A DNA stretch of 12,512 nucleotides, taken from the NCBI GenBank assembly GCA_016302925.1, contig JAEDMR010000043.1, positions 1 through 12,512 on the forward strand, read 5' to 3'. The notes beneath the pieces were generated by a model, which was given only the letters and a program-made list of their open reading frames with translations, searched no databases and had not been told where the DNA came from. Positions 6,741 through 12,512 of the stretch are shown here, one piece after another. Within the stretch, counting starts at the first letter, position 1. Each line of letters begins with the position of its first letter. Both the position numbers and the translations under genes were made by a program. This DNA is from Bacillota bacterium. Its GTDB lineage: Bacteria > Bacillota > Clostridia > Peptostreptococcales > Anaerovoracaceae.

Positions 6741-7808
6741 TTACAGCCTCCCTTCTGCAAGTCGTTTTACTGCCTCTGGCGGCTCCAGTTTCGGAGCACG
6801 GGGATCCATCAGCCAGGTTCTGACCTTATGGGTCGGCGTCACGTCAAAGAATGGCGGACGCTTTACAAAGTCAATGTTCAATGCATACGGGTTTCGCGGT
6901 GCAAACGCGTCCCCCTTAATTTCCAGCTGCAGATTCGGAGGCGTTCCCACGATAGAGTACAGATCCTGTCCCTTGATCCCAAGCTGCGGCAGGGAACTGA
7001 GAAGCGCCCAGGTGTACGGATGACGCGGATCATAGAAAATTTCATTGACGCCGCCCACCTCGATAATATCGCCTGCGTACATAACCGCAATACGGTCTGC
7101 CACATTCGCTACCACGCCCAGGTCGTGGGTGATATAGATTGTCGTCAGATTCAGCTTTTTCTGCAGATCACGAATGAGCTGCAGAATCTGTGCCTGAATC
7201 GTTACATCCAGTGCCGTAGTCGGCTCATCACAGATCAGTACCCGCGGATCACAGGCCAGTGCAATGGCGATGACAACACGCTGCCGCATACCACCGGAAA
7301 ATTCATGGGGATACTGCTTGCAGCGGCGTTCCGGCTCATTGATTCCCACGTCGGTCAGAAGCTGTACCGCACGTTCATGAGCCTGTGCCTTTGTGACATC
7401 GTGGTGCAGCATGACCGTCTCTTCCAGCTGACGTCCGATGGTCTTCAGCGGATTCAGGCTGGTCATCGGGTCCTGCATTACCATGGCAATCTGCTTACCG
7501 CGAACCGTCAGCCATTCTTTTTCAGTCTTGAACCTGGACAGATCTACGATACTTTCATCGCTGCCGGAATCGTCCATGCGGAACCGGATGGTCCCGTTGT
7601 CAATGTAGCCGTTGGAGTCCAGCATGCCCAGGAAGGTTTTCGTAAATACGGATTTTCCGGAGCCTGATTCACCTACGATGGCAATACTCTCGCCCTTATG
7701 AATGTCCAGGCTGATGCCCCGCAGTACATTCAGCACTGCGCCTCGCAGTGTAAATTTTACCTGGAGGTCTTCGACGCTTAGGATTGTGTCTTTATTCATC
7801 TTTTCCAT
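6741..7808 (-). CDS. oppD: OppD/AmiE: oligopeptide ABC transporter ATPase
   Basis: This 355-residue ATPase is the partner of OppF. Visible motifs are Walker A GESGSGKS (46-53), Q-loop Q112, signature FSGGMRQR (170-177), Walker B VLICDEP (190-196), switch H228 and the Opp C-terminal extension (HPYTWALLSSLP, 263-274). The segment where many OppD/DppD proteins carry PRCP-type cysteines reads FAPRNPYAL (302-310), without cysteine. This and DVTPTHKVRTWL (322-333) recall the streptococcal AmiE type. ATG 7808 is chosen because AGGAGG (7815-7820) is 6 nt upstream; the longer open frame up to 7871 would run into oppC and has no better site. The ribosome binding site overlaps the oppC stop codon, consistent with coupled translation. 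Confidence 0.94.
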   Translation of the reverse strand: MEKMNKDTILSVEDLQVKFTLRGAVLNVLRGISLDIHKGESIAIVGESGSGKSVFTKTFLGMLDSNGYIDNGTIRFRMDDSGSDESIVDLSRFKTEKEWLTVRGKQIAMVMQDPMTSLNPLKTIGRQLEETVMLHHDVTKAQAHERAVQLLTDVGINEPERRCKQYPHEFSGGMRQRVVIAIALACDPRVLICDEPTTALDVTIQAQILQLIRDLQKKLNLTTIYITHDLGVVANVADRIAVMYAGDIIEVGGVNEIFYDPRHPYTWALLSSLPQLGIKGQDLYSIVGTPPNLQLEIKGDAFAPRNPYALNIDFVKRPPFFDVTPTHKVRTWLMDPRAPKLEPPEAVKRLAEGRL

Positions 7809-7814
7809 CTCGTA

Positions 7815-7820
7815 CCTCCT
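7815..7820 (-). promoter_or_regulatory. Ribosome binding site deciding the oppD start
   Basis: On the minus strand AGGAGG is followed by TACGAG and ATG 7808, a 6-nt spacing. It overlaps the TAG stop of oppC (7819-7821) and argues against the longer reading frame that begins at 7871. Confidence 0.82.
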
Positions 7821-8907
7821 AGTGGTGATTTCTCGGATCTGCAGAATCAGAGAATGTATTACCAATGACATAGAATGAAATCGTAATGATGGACAGTACG
7901 ATTGTCGGGAAAATCAACTGGTATCTGAGTTCCGGACTCATCATCAGTGCACGGCCTGCATTGACCAGGTTACCTAACGACGGTGCACTTGGCGGAAGCC
8001 CCAGACCGATATATGTGATGAATACTTCATTACCGATTGCTCCCGGAATCGTCAGTGCCATGCGCAGCATGATAACCGATACGATATACGGCAGCAGGTT
8101 CTTCATGATGATTCTGTAGATCGGTGTTCCCAGACAGCGAGATGCAAGGTTATAGTCTCGATCTCGTATCATCAGCACCTGATTTCGAATGAACAATGCC
8201 ATGGAAAGCCATCCGGTGATACTCATGGCGAAAATCAGTGTAAACATGCTCCGCTTCATGATATATGCCAGCAGTACCAGAACGATGGTCTGCGGCACAT
8301 TATCGAACACATTCCACAGCTCGGTGAAGAAGAAGTCCAGTTTTCTCACATAACCCCAGAGCAGGCCGATGGTTACGCCAATAATAACTTCTGCAATCGC
8401 AGCGCAGATACCGATAATCAGGGAACGTCTGGTTCCGCCCCAGATTCTCGCCCACAGGTCCTGCCCTGCACTGTTTGTTCCAAACCAGAATTCGGAACTT
8501 GGCTGCAGATTGGCACGTGCCATACCGTTCTCGTCGAAAAAGATCTGATTCGGATCCGCCTGATTCGGCAGCAGCGGCTGAATAAATGTAAACAGCAGCA
8601 ATATGCACATGAGAACCAGGAAGAAAACGGCAACTTTATTATGAAAAAAGGTACGGAAAGTGGAACGCCAGTAGGAATACTCTGTATATCCCATTCTTTC
8701 CGATTCTTTCATATCATGCTCTGCAAATGTGAACAGTTCTTCTTCACTCATGGATGCACGATTTACTGTTTTCGGCTCTTCTTCGGTATTGGAACAGCAG
8801 TCCATTCCTTTTGCTTCTTCCAGCTTATCTGCTGTTTCCTTTATGGTCTGTGATACGGAATCTTCCAGACCTTTTGCCAGATGATCTTTTGGTGAAAATT
8901 TATTCAT
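7819..8907 (-). CDS. oppC: OppC/AmiD: oligopeptide ABC transporter permease with extended N-terminus
   Basis: This 362-residue integral membrane protein is one half of the translocation pore. TM1 lies near 91-113. The OppC-type loop WFGTNSAGQDLWARIWGGTR (141-160) is followed by further membrane segments, the ATPase-contacting EAA region DYNLASRCLGTPIYRIIMKN (251-270), GLGLPPSAPSLGNLV (301-315) and a C-terminal SADPRNHH. The first 75 or so residues are hydrophilic and charged (SVSQTIKETADKLEEAKG near 17-34, CC at 37-38). AmiD-type relatives, as I recall them, have only about 25 residues before the matching YSYW (77-80 here), so this protein carries an extra cytoplasmic segment of about 50 residues. 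ATG 8907 has GGGAGG 9 nt upstream, and its first base is the last base of the oppB stop (TGATG), which supports the long start. Confidence 0.94.
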   Translation of the reverse strand: MNKFSPKDHLAKGLEDSVSQTIKETADKLEEAKGMDCCSNTEEEPKTVNRASMSEEELFTFAEHDMKESERMGYTEYSYWRSTFRTFFHNKVAVFFLVLMCILLLFTFIQPLLPNQADPNQIFFDENGMARANLQPSSEFWFGTNSAGQDLWARIWGGTRRSLIIGICAAIAEVIIGVTIGLLWGYVRKLDFFFTELWNVFDNVPQTIVLVLLAYIMKRSMFTLIFAMSITGWLSMALFIRNQVLMIRDRDYNLASRCLGTPIYRIIMKNLLPYIVSVIMLRMALTIPGAIGNEVFITYIGLGLPPSAPSLGNLVNAGRALMMSPELRYQLIFPTIVLSIITISFYVIGNTFSDSADPRNHH

Positions 8908-9848
8908 CAGCGAGATCCTCCCTTCTTGCCAAACGTAATTCGCGGATCAACGAATGTCATCAGAATATCGCCCAAAATCAGACCGATAATACTCAATGCG
9001 GAGTAAATCAGTACCAGCGCCTGTACAATCGTGTTGTCCTGGCTCTGAATGCATTTTACAAGCAGTCCGCCCATGCCAGGGATGGAATAGAGTGATTCTA
9101 CATAAATGGAGCCTACCACGGTCAGTACGAATGAAGTCGGAATATACTGTACCAGCGGTACAACTGCGTTACGGAAAATCTGTTTCCGCATCAGTTCCTT
9201 AGAATTCACACCCTTTGCAACTGCAAGCTTTACATAGTCTTTATTGCTTTCATCCACCATGTACCGTCTGAGCCACATGGCGTAATATGCGATATTACCC
9301 AGAGACAGAGAAAAAACGGGCAGAATATAAGTCGCCAGATTATCTCTGGAGAACAAAAGCGGAAGTCCCATTAAACTGGTACCATACATCTGAATGAACA
9401 GATAATATACGACCGCCGGCACAGCTTGTATGACAACAATGAACGCTGTTCCGATGTGGTCCGGAATCCTTCCCTTATACCTGGTCATCAAACGTCCCAG
9501 CGGGAGTCCCAAGACCAGCGATATTACCAGAGAAATGGTTCCAAGCAGCATGGAGATGGGAACCTTGTCCGCCAAAATTTCAGTAATTTCAATTCCTGGA
9601 CGATACCTGGACGAATTTCCCAAATCGCCATGCAGAAGGTTGTTATAGAATCTGCCGAGCTGGGTCGGCAGAGGATCCGTCAGTCCCTTAATTTCCAGCT
9701 GGTGCTGTACCTGTTCCGGTGTCATCTTATCAAAATTCGGAAAATAACCCTCCACCGGCATCAGACGCAGCAGACAGAATACGATGGTACATACCAGAAA
9801 CAGCGTGACAAATGAGCGGAGCACTCTTTTTACGATATAAGAACTCAT
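8907..9848 (-). CDS. oppB: OppB: oligopeptide ABC transporter permease
   Basis: This 313-residue permease pairs with OppC. TM1 lies at about 10-30 after the typical start SSYIVKRVLRSF. A periplasmic-type loop with LPTQLGRFYNNLLHGDLGNS (60-79) follows, then about five more hydrophobic segments, the EAA region DYVKLAVAKGVNSKELMRKQ (204-223), the SIPGMGGLL signature (255-263) and a C-terminal VDPRI. The length is normal for OppB, and there is no large extracellular insertion like that of streptococcal AmiC. On the minus strand GGAG (9856-9859) is 7 nt before ATG 9848; a stronger AAAAGGAGG further upstream (9863-9871) is too far, at 14 nt. The last base of its stop codon is the first base of the oppC start, implying translational coupling. 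A 110-nt gap with a perfect hairpin separates it from oppA. Confidence 0.94.
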   Translation of the reverse strand: MSSYIVKRVLRSFVTLFLVCTIVFCLLRLMPVEGYFPNFDKMTPEQVQHQLEIKGLTDPLPTQLGRFYNNLLHGDLGNSSRYRPGIEITEILADKVPISMLLGTISLVISLVLGLPLGRLMTRYKGRIPDHIGTAFIVVIQAVPAVVYYLFIQMYGTSLMGLPLLFSRDNLATYILPVFSLSLGNIAYYAMWLRRYMVDESNKDYVKLAVAKGVNSKELMRKQIFRNAVVPLVQYIPTSFVLTVVGSIYVESLYSIPGMGGLLVKCIQSQDNTIVQALVLIYSALSIIGLILGDILMTFVDPRITFGKKGGSR

Positions 9849-9887
9849 TTTCTAGCTCCACGCCTCCTTTTCTATTCCTATAAATTC

Positions 9888-9915
9888 GTACAGCCGGAGG
9901 TGACTCCGGCTGTAC
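9888..9915 (-). promoter_or_regulatory. Perfect 12-bp hairpin between oppA and oppB
   Basis: GTACAGCCGGAG (9888-9899) and CTCCGGCTGTAC (9904-9915) form a fully paired stem with a 4-nt loop. In the minus-strand transcript it lies 43 nt after the oppA stop. No U-run follows (the next bases are GAAUUUAUAGG), so it is not a standard terminator. By analogy with other binding-protein operons it may protect the oppA message from 3' decay or cause partial termination, so that the binding protein exceeds the permeases. That role is inferred. Confidence 0.7.
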
Positions 9916-9958
9916 CTCAAATTTCTTATGAAAATTTATGCTTCATACAATATGGGAA

Positions 9959-11866
9959 CTACTGCGCAGCATTTGCTCTTGCTTCTTCCCACTTCGCCAG
10001 TTCGGAATTGAACATTTCAGTATTCATTGCATTTTCTAAGATGTGCTGTCCTTTGTAACGCAGCGTGGATACGCCAAACGGTGCATACTGACTTTCAAAT
10101 GGATTCAGTTTGGTTGCCTGATATCCGCCGGACAGTCCCAGAGGAACAACAACTGCATGTTCAATCAGGGTTGCTTCTGCTTCTGCAAATGCAGCATAAC
10201 GTTCTGCTGTCTTCTCCGGATCTGTAATGGCATCCGCCTTTGCAACTGCTGCATAGTATTCATCCATAACCGCCTTGGTTTCAGGTGCTGTGCTGGTATC
10301 CATGAAGTTGTAGTTGTTTCCTTCACAGAACGGATCTGCATAAGTCAGAGGGTCAGCATAGTCACATCCGTAGTTACACTTTAACAGAGCATAGTTACCG
10401 CAGCGTCTTACACTGCTCAGGAAGTCCTGCTGCGGACCCTGATCAACGATGATGTCAATGTAGTCAGAACCTAACAGTTCTTCCAGCTGTTTTTCCATAT
10501 AAGTACATTCGGAAGCCCAGTCAGAAGAGGATGGCAGATAAGGCATCAGAATCTTGACAGGGAAGGTTGCACCGGCAGCTTCCAGTTCCTTCTTCGCCTT
10601 ATCTCTGTATTCCTTTGCCAGGTCTTCATTGAAGTAGATATCCGGACCTTCGCTTACAGCCAGTTCACTGAAGATCGGCTGATTCACATAATCTGTACCG
10701 CCTGCAGCTACGAAGTTCGCCGGAGTGATGGTGTTCTGCAGCAGAGTTTCTGCATTCAGTTCGTCGGAAATCTTGATGACGCCGATTCTGTTGATGCCGT
10801 GCATGATGGACTGTCTGAAGTTTTCGTTGTTTACAGCGATTGCCCAGTTATCCGGTTCATATTCTGCATCAAACTGCGGATCGAAGTTGAAGCACCAGAA
10901 ATAACTGTAGTCCGGAAGAACGCGGATTGGTGCATACAGATCCTTGGTAGCGTCATTTTCAGACCAGCTCTTTGCCTGTGTGCTGGAGAGGGATGCGCTT
11001 TCTACTTCGCCTCTCTGGAACATTTCACCGGAAAGTGTAGCTGCTTCTGCATTATAGATATTGGTCAGAGTATCAATGTAAACCTGATCTGCTTCGAAGT
11101 AGTTCGGGTTCTTCTTCAGAACATATTTTTCACCGGCACTGTATTCACTCAGGTAGTAAGCACCGCAGTACCACATCTGATCATAGGATGCGCCGTCCAG
11201 TGCTTCGGAGAATGCATTCCAGTCATCTACGGTCCAGCTTGCACGATTATCCCAGTCACCAAACTGGTTCAGGATTCCGGTCGGAGCCGGTGCGAAACAG
11301 CCATAGGTCAGACAGGACAGGAAGTATGGAGCCGGAGCTTCCAGCGTGAATTCCAGAGTCTTATCGTCGATTGCCTTAATGCCGACTTCTTCCCAAGGAA
11401 CTTCGCCGCTGATCAGTGCATCGTAGCCAACCCAGCTGTTCTTGATCTTGGCTGCAGGGAACATGTAGGATGCAGCTACATCATACTTCAGTGCGTATTC
11501 TGCTGCATTTACGAAGTCCTGTGCTGTTACGGTGCCGACTTCTTCGCCCTTGTAGTCATACCACTTGGCATCGCGGAGTGTGAAAGTCCAAACCAGGCCG
11601 TCTTCGGAAGTGGTCCAGGACTCTGCCAGCGCAGGCTTTACATTTCCTAAGGAATCATACTGGATCAGCCATTCCTCTGTGTTTGCAGGAATTGCCATAT
11701 CAGCAGTATATGTAGTATTCAGATAGTTCAAAGTGGATACATCGGCAGAATACAGAGAACGATATTCTGTTGTTCCTTCTGAGCTGCCGCCGCTTCCTCC
11801 ACATGCAGTGAAAAGGCTCATTATGAGCATCATTGCCATGAAGCATGCAAAAATCTTCTTTTTCAT
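9959..11866 (-). CDS. oppA: OppA: oligopeptide-binding lipoprotein (solute-binding family 5)
   Basis: This 635-residue protein captures peptides outside the membrane and delivers them to OppBC. A lipoprotein signal (MKKKIFACFMAMMLIMSLFTAC) has a lipobox ending at C22, the lipidated residue, followed by a flexible Gly/Ser linker (23-32). The family 5 fold starts near 35 with YRSLYSADVSTLNYLN. The signature region LAESWTTSEDGLVWTFTLRD (80-99), followed by GTVTAQDFVNAAEYAL, is typical of peptide-binding proteins. At 635 residues it is longer than the roughly 540 of enteric OppA, as is usual for the Gram-positive relatives. ATG 11866 has AGGAGG (11873-11878) 6 nt upstream. It is the first gene of the operon. 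Peptide length and preference cannot be read from the sequence; a role in nutrition, in uptake of signalling peptides, or both is possible. Confidence 0.95.
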   Translation of the reverse strand: MKKKIFACFMAMMLIMSLFTACGGSGGSSEGTTEYRSLYSADVSTLNYLNTTYTADMAIPANTEEWLIQYDSLGNVKPALAESWTTSEDGLVWTFTLRDAKWYDYKGEEVGTVTAQDFVNAAEYALKYDVAASYMFPAAKIKNSWVGYDALISGEVPWEEVGIKAIDDKTLEFTLEAPAPYFLSCLTYGCFAPAPTGILNQFGDWDNRASWTVDDWNAFSEALDGASYDQMWYCGAYYLSEYSAGEKYVLKKNPNYFEADQVYIDTLTNIYNAEAATLSGEMFQRGEVESASLSSTQAKSWSENDATKDLYAPIRVLPDYSYFWCFNFDPQFDAEYEPDNWAIAVNNENFRQSIMHGINRIGVIKISDELNAETLLQNTITPANFVAAGGTDYVNQPIFSELAVSEGPDIYFNEDLAKEYRDKAKKELEAAGATFPVKILMPYLPSSSDWASECTYMEKQLEELLGSDYIDIIVDQGPQQDFLSSVRRCGNYALLKCNYGCDYADPLTYADPFCEGNNYNFMDTSTAPETKAVMDEYYAAVAKADAITDPEKTAERYAAFAEAEATLIEHAVVVPLGLSGGYQATKLNPFESQYAPFGVSTLRYKGQHILENAMNTEMFNSELAKWEEARANAAQ

Positions 11867-11991
11867 TTTTTTCCTCCTCTACATTTTCAAGAGTTTACTA
11901 ACCCTCTTTCATAGCGTTCTGCCGTATCAGTCAGATATGTCATAACCATTTGTCGTGACATCACAGCGTCTTCGCGTATAAGGTATTAATT

Positions 11992-12000
11992 ATTATAGCA
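11992..12000 (-). promoter_or_regulatory. Predicted extended -10 promoter of the opp operon
   Basis: On the minus strand TGCTATAAT is a perfect extended -10 (TATAAT at 11997-11992). There is no good -35: near 17-bp spacing the sequence is ACCTTT. Transcription would start near 11985. Confidence 0.6.
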
Positions 12001-12003
12001 ATT

Positions 12004-12016
12004 TTTATGCCATAAA
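12004..12016. promoter_or_regulatory. 13-bp palindrome over the oppA promoter spacer, candidate operator
   Basis: TTTATGCCATAAA is a perfect inverted repeat of 6-bp arms around one base. It sits just upstream of the extended -10 of oppA, where a bound protein would block or guide RNA polymerase. The regulator is not identified. Confidence 0.35.
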
Positions 12017-12184
12017 GGTAATTTATAGAACCATGGCTGTTTTTCAATCGTTTCAAAGTATTCATTCTGTTTCCATTTCATCGTTAAAAATGTGTTAAAT
12101 GTTGCTAATACGGATTAAAATGGATTCATCACGGATTTATAACACAGATTTCACCCAATTGTCACATATTGGGCATGCAGAAAG

Positions 12185-12230
12185 AAAAAAATCCGGGTCC
12201 GGGAACATTTCTTCCCTAAACTCGGATTTT
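12185..12230 (-). terminator. Intrinsic terminator of the cls-like gene
   Basis: In the minus-strand transcript an outer stem AAAAUCCG (12230-12223) pairs with CGGAUUUU (12195-12188), with an inner GGGAA/UUCCC hairpin, and ends in a run of seven U (12191-12185). It starts about 18 nt after the stop codon at 12249. Confidence 0.8.
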
Positions 12231-12248
12231 CATCCTTTACCGCAGCGG

Positions 12249-12512
12249 CTACATCAGTGGAGCCACAACCTTCAGCAGCAGGCCCAACAAACGCCGTGTC
12301 ACCTTTTCCTTCCGCAGATCGTCCGCCATCATCTTCTTGCACTTGCTCCGGGTCATACAGAAATCCCGCTCAATGGCGTCAATCTCCTCCACGTCCTGCA
12401 TATACAGGCCGCACTCGAAATGGTGATACAGGCTGCGGTAGTCCAGATTGATGGTTCCCACCACTGCCTTCTTGTTATCGGAAGTGAATACCTTCGCATG
12501 GACGAATCCCGG
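12249..12512 (-). CDS. cls: Cardiolipin synthase-like phospholipase D protein, C-terminal part
   Basis: Only the last 87 codons are in the window; the frame is open to the edge at 12512. The visible part starts with the second HKD motif of the phospholipase D family (PGFVHAKVFTSD: H5, K7, D12 of the fragment) and continues with VGTINLDYRS (18-27), the typical Asn-Leu-Asp-x-Arg-Ser segment of bacterial cardiolipin synthases. The C-terminal tail (CKKMMADDLRKEKVTRRLLGLLLKVVAPLM) matches the usual ending of Cls proteins, a basic stretch and a hydrophobic end. Cardiolipin synthase joins two phosphatidylglycerol molecules into cardiolipin and glycerol at the membrane. The N-terminal membrane segments and first HKD motif lie outside, so another PLD-family transferase cannot be fully excluded. 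A terminator follows. Confidence 0.9.
   Translation of the reverse strand, partial: PGFVHAKVFTSDNKKAVVGTINLDYRSLYHHFECGLYMQDVEEIDAIERDFCMTRSKCKKMMADDLRKEKVTRRLLGLLLKVVAPLM

Larger units (their letters stand above)
11867..12248. other. 382-bp intergenic region between oppA and the cls-like gene
   Basis: Both flanking genes lie on the minus strand. The region holds the terminator of the cls-like gene (12185-12230), an AT-rich stretch (about 11990-12150) with the predicted oppA promoter and a 13-bp palindrome, and a 5' leader of about 118 nt before oppA with the AGGAGG at 11873-11878. Small dyads such as GTGACATCAC (11955-11964) occur in the leader, but no riboswitch or T-box pattern is recognisable. 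No convincing gene is present. Confidence 0.7.

Noticed and set aside
6828..7667. A 279-codon plus-strand open frame opposite oppD
   Set aside because: Composition is unlike a real protein, and the opposite strand has complete ABC ATPase motifs.
9888..9915. An intrinsic terminator after oppA
   Set aside because: No U-run follows on the minus strand, and the operon continues with closely linked permease genes.
10799..11650. A 283-codon cysteine-rich plus-strand frame opposite oppA
   Set aside because: Shadow of oppA; no domain recognised.
11733..11945. A small plus-strand frame with a hydrophobic segment, opposite the oppA signal peptide
   Set aside because: The hydrophobic stretch comes from the reverse reading of the Lys-rich signal sequence and the AT-rich leader. 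No ribosome binding site was seen.
12151..12342. A 63-codon minus-strand frame overlapping the cls-like gene end
   Set aside because: It overlaps the cls C-terminus in another frame and runs through the terminator hairpin.

Overview
The window looks like a piece of chromosome from an anaerobic, fermentative Bacillota bacterium, most likely a clostridium in the broad sense. The evidence is the set of families (an HndABCD-type [FeFe]-hydrogenase, an Ami/Opp-type oligopeptide importer with a lipoprotein binding protein, a membrane-anchored VanY-like peptidase), the strong AGGAGG-type ribosome binding sites, the TTG and GTG starts, and AT-rich intergenic regions next to genes of moderate G+C. The genus cannot be read from the sequence. 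No tRNA, rRNA, CRISPR array, insertion sequence or phage gene is visible.

Positions 1-4733 (plus strand) hold one transcription unit: an AT-rich leader with an extended -10 promoter and candidate operator repeats, then hndA, hndB, hndC and hndD, then a strong intrinsic terminator. Together they encode a soluble multi-subunit [FeFe]-hydrogenase. HndC carries the FMN/NAD(H) site. HndA, HndB and the N-terminus of HndC carry three related thioredoxin-fold [2Fe-2S]-type modules. HndD carries the H-cluster and an iron-sulfur relay. By family knowledge the complex exchanges electrons between H2, NAD(P)H and ferredoxin, probably by flavin-based bifurcation or its reverse. The H-cluster maturation genes (hydE, hydF, hydG) are not in the window.

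Positions 4734-5764 (plus strand) hold a single gene for a membrane-anchored, zinc-dependent D,D-/L,D-carboxypeptidase of the VanY/M15B type, with an acidic 18-bp tandem-repeat stalk. It ends in a hairpin that can serve both strands, because the next operon converges on it.

Positions 5785-11997 (minus strand) hold a complete five-gene oligopeptide ABC importer in the order oppA-oppB-oppC-oppD-oppF. The binding-protein gene is separated from the permeases by a perfect hairpin, and the other genes are nearly touching or overlapping. Sequence details of OppC, OppD and OppF resemble the streptococcal Ami branch as I recall it. A promoter with a palindrome over its upstream part lies in the 382-bp gap before oppA.

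Positions 12185-12512 (minus strand) hold the 3' end of a cardiolipin-synthase-like phospholipase D gene and its terminator; the gene continues beyond the window.

Most of the window is recognisable, well-formed metabolic and transport genes. The points most worth a second look are the H-cluster L1 motif (TSCSPGW, with serine at the second cysteine position), the missing fourth cysteine in HndB, unassigned operator-like repeats upstream of hndA, the extended N-terminus of OppC, and the repeat stalk of the peptidase. I did not find evidence of a wholly new system.
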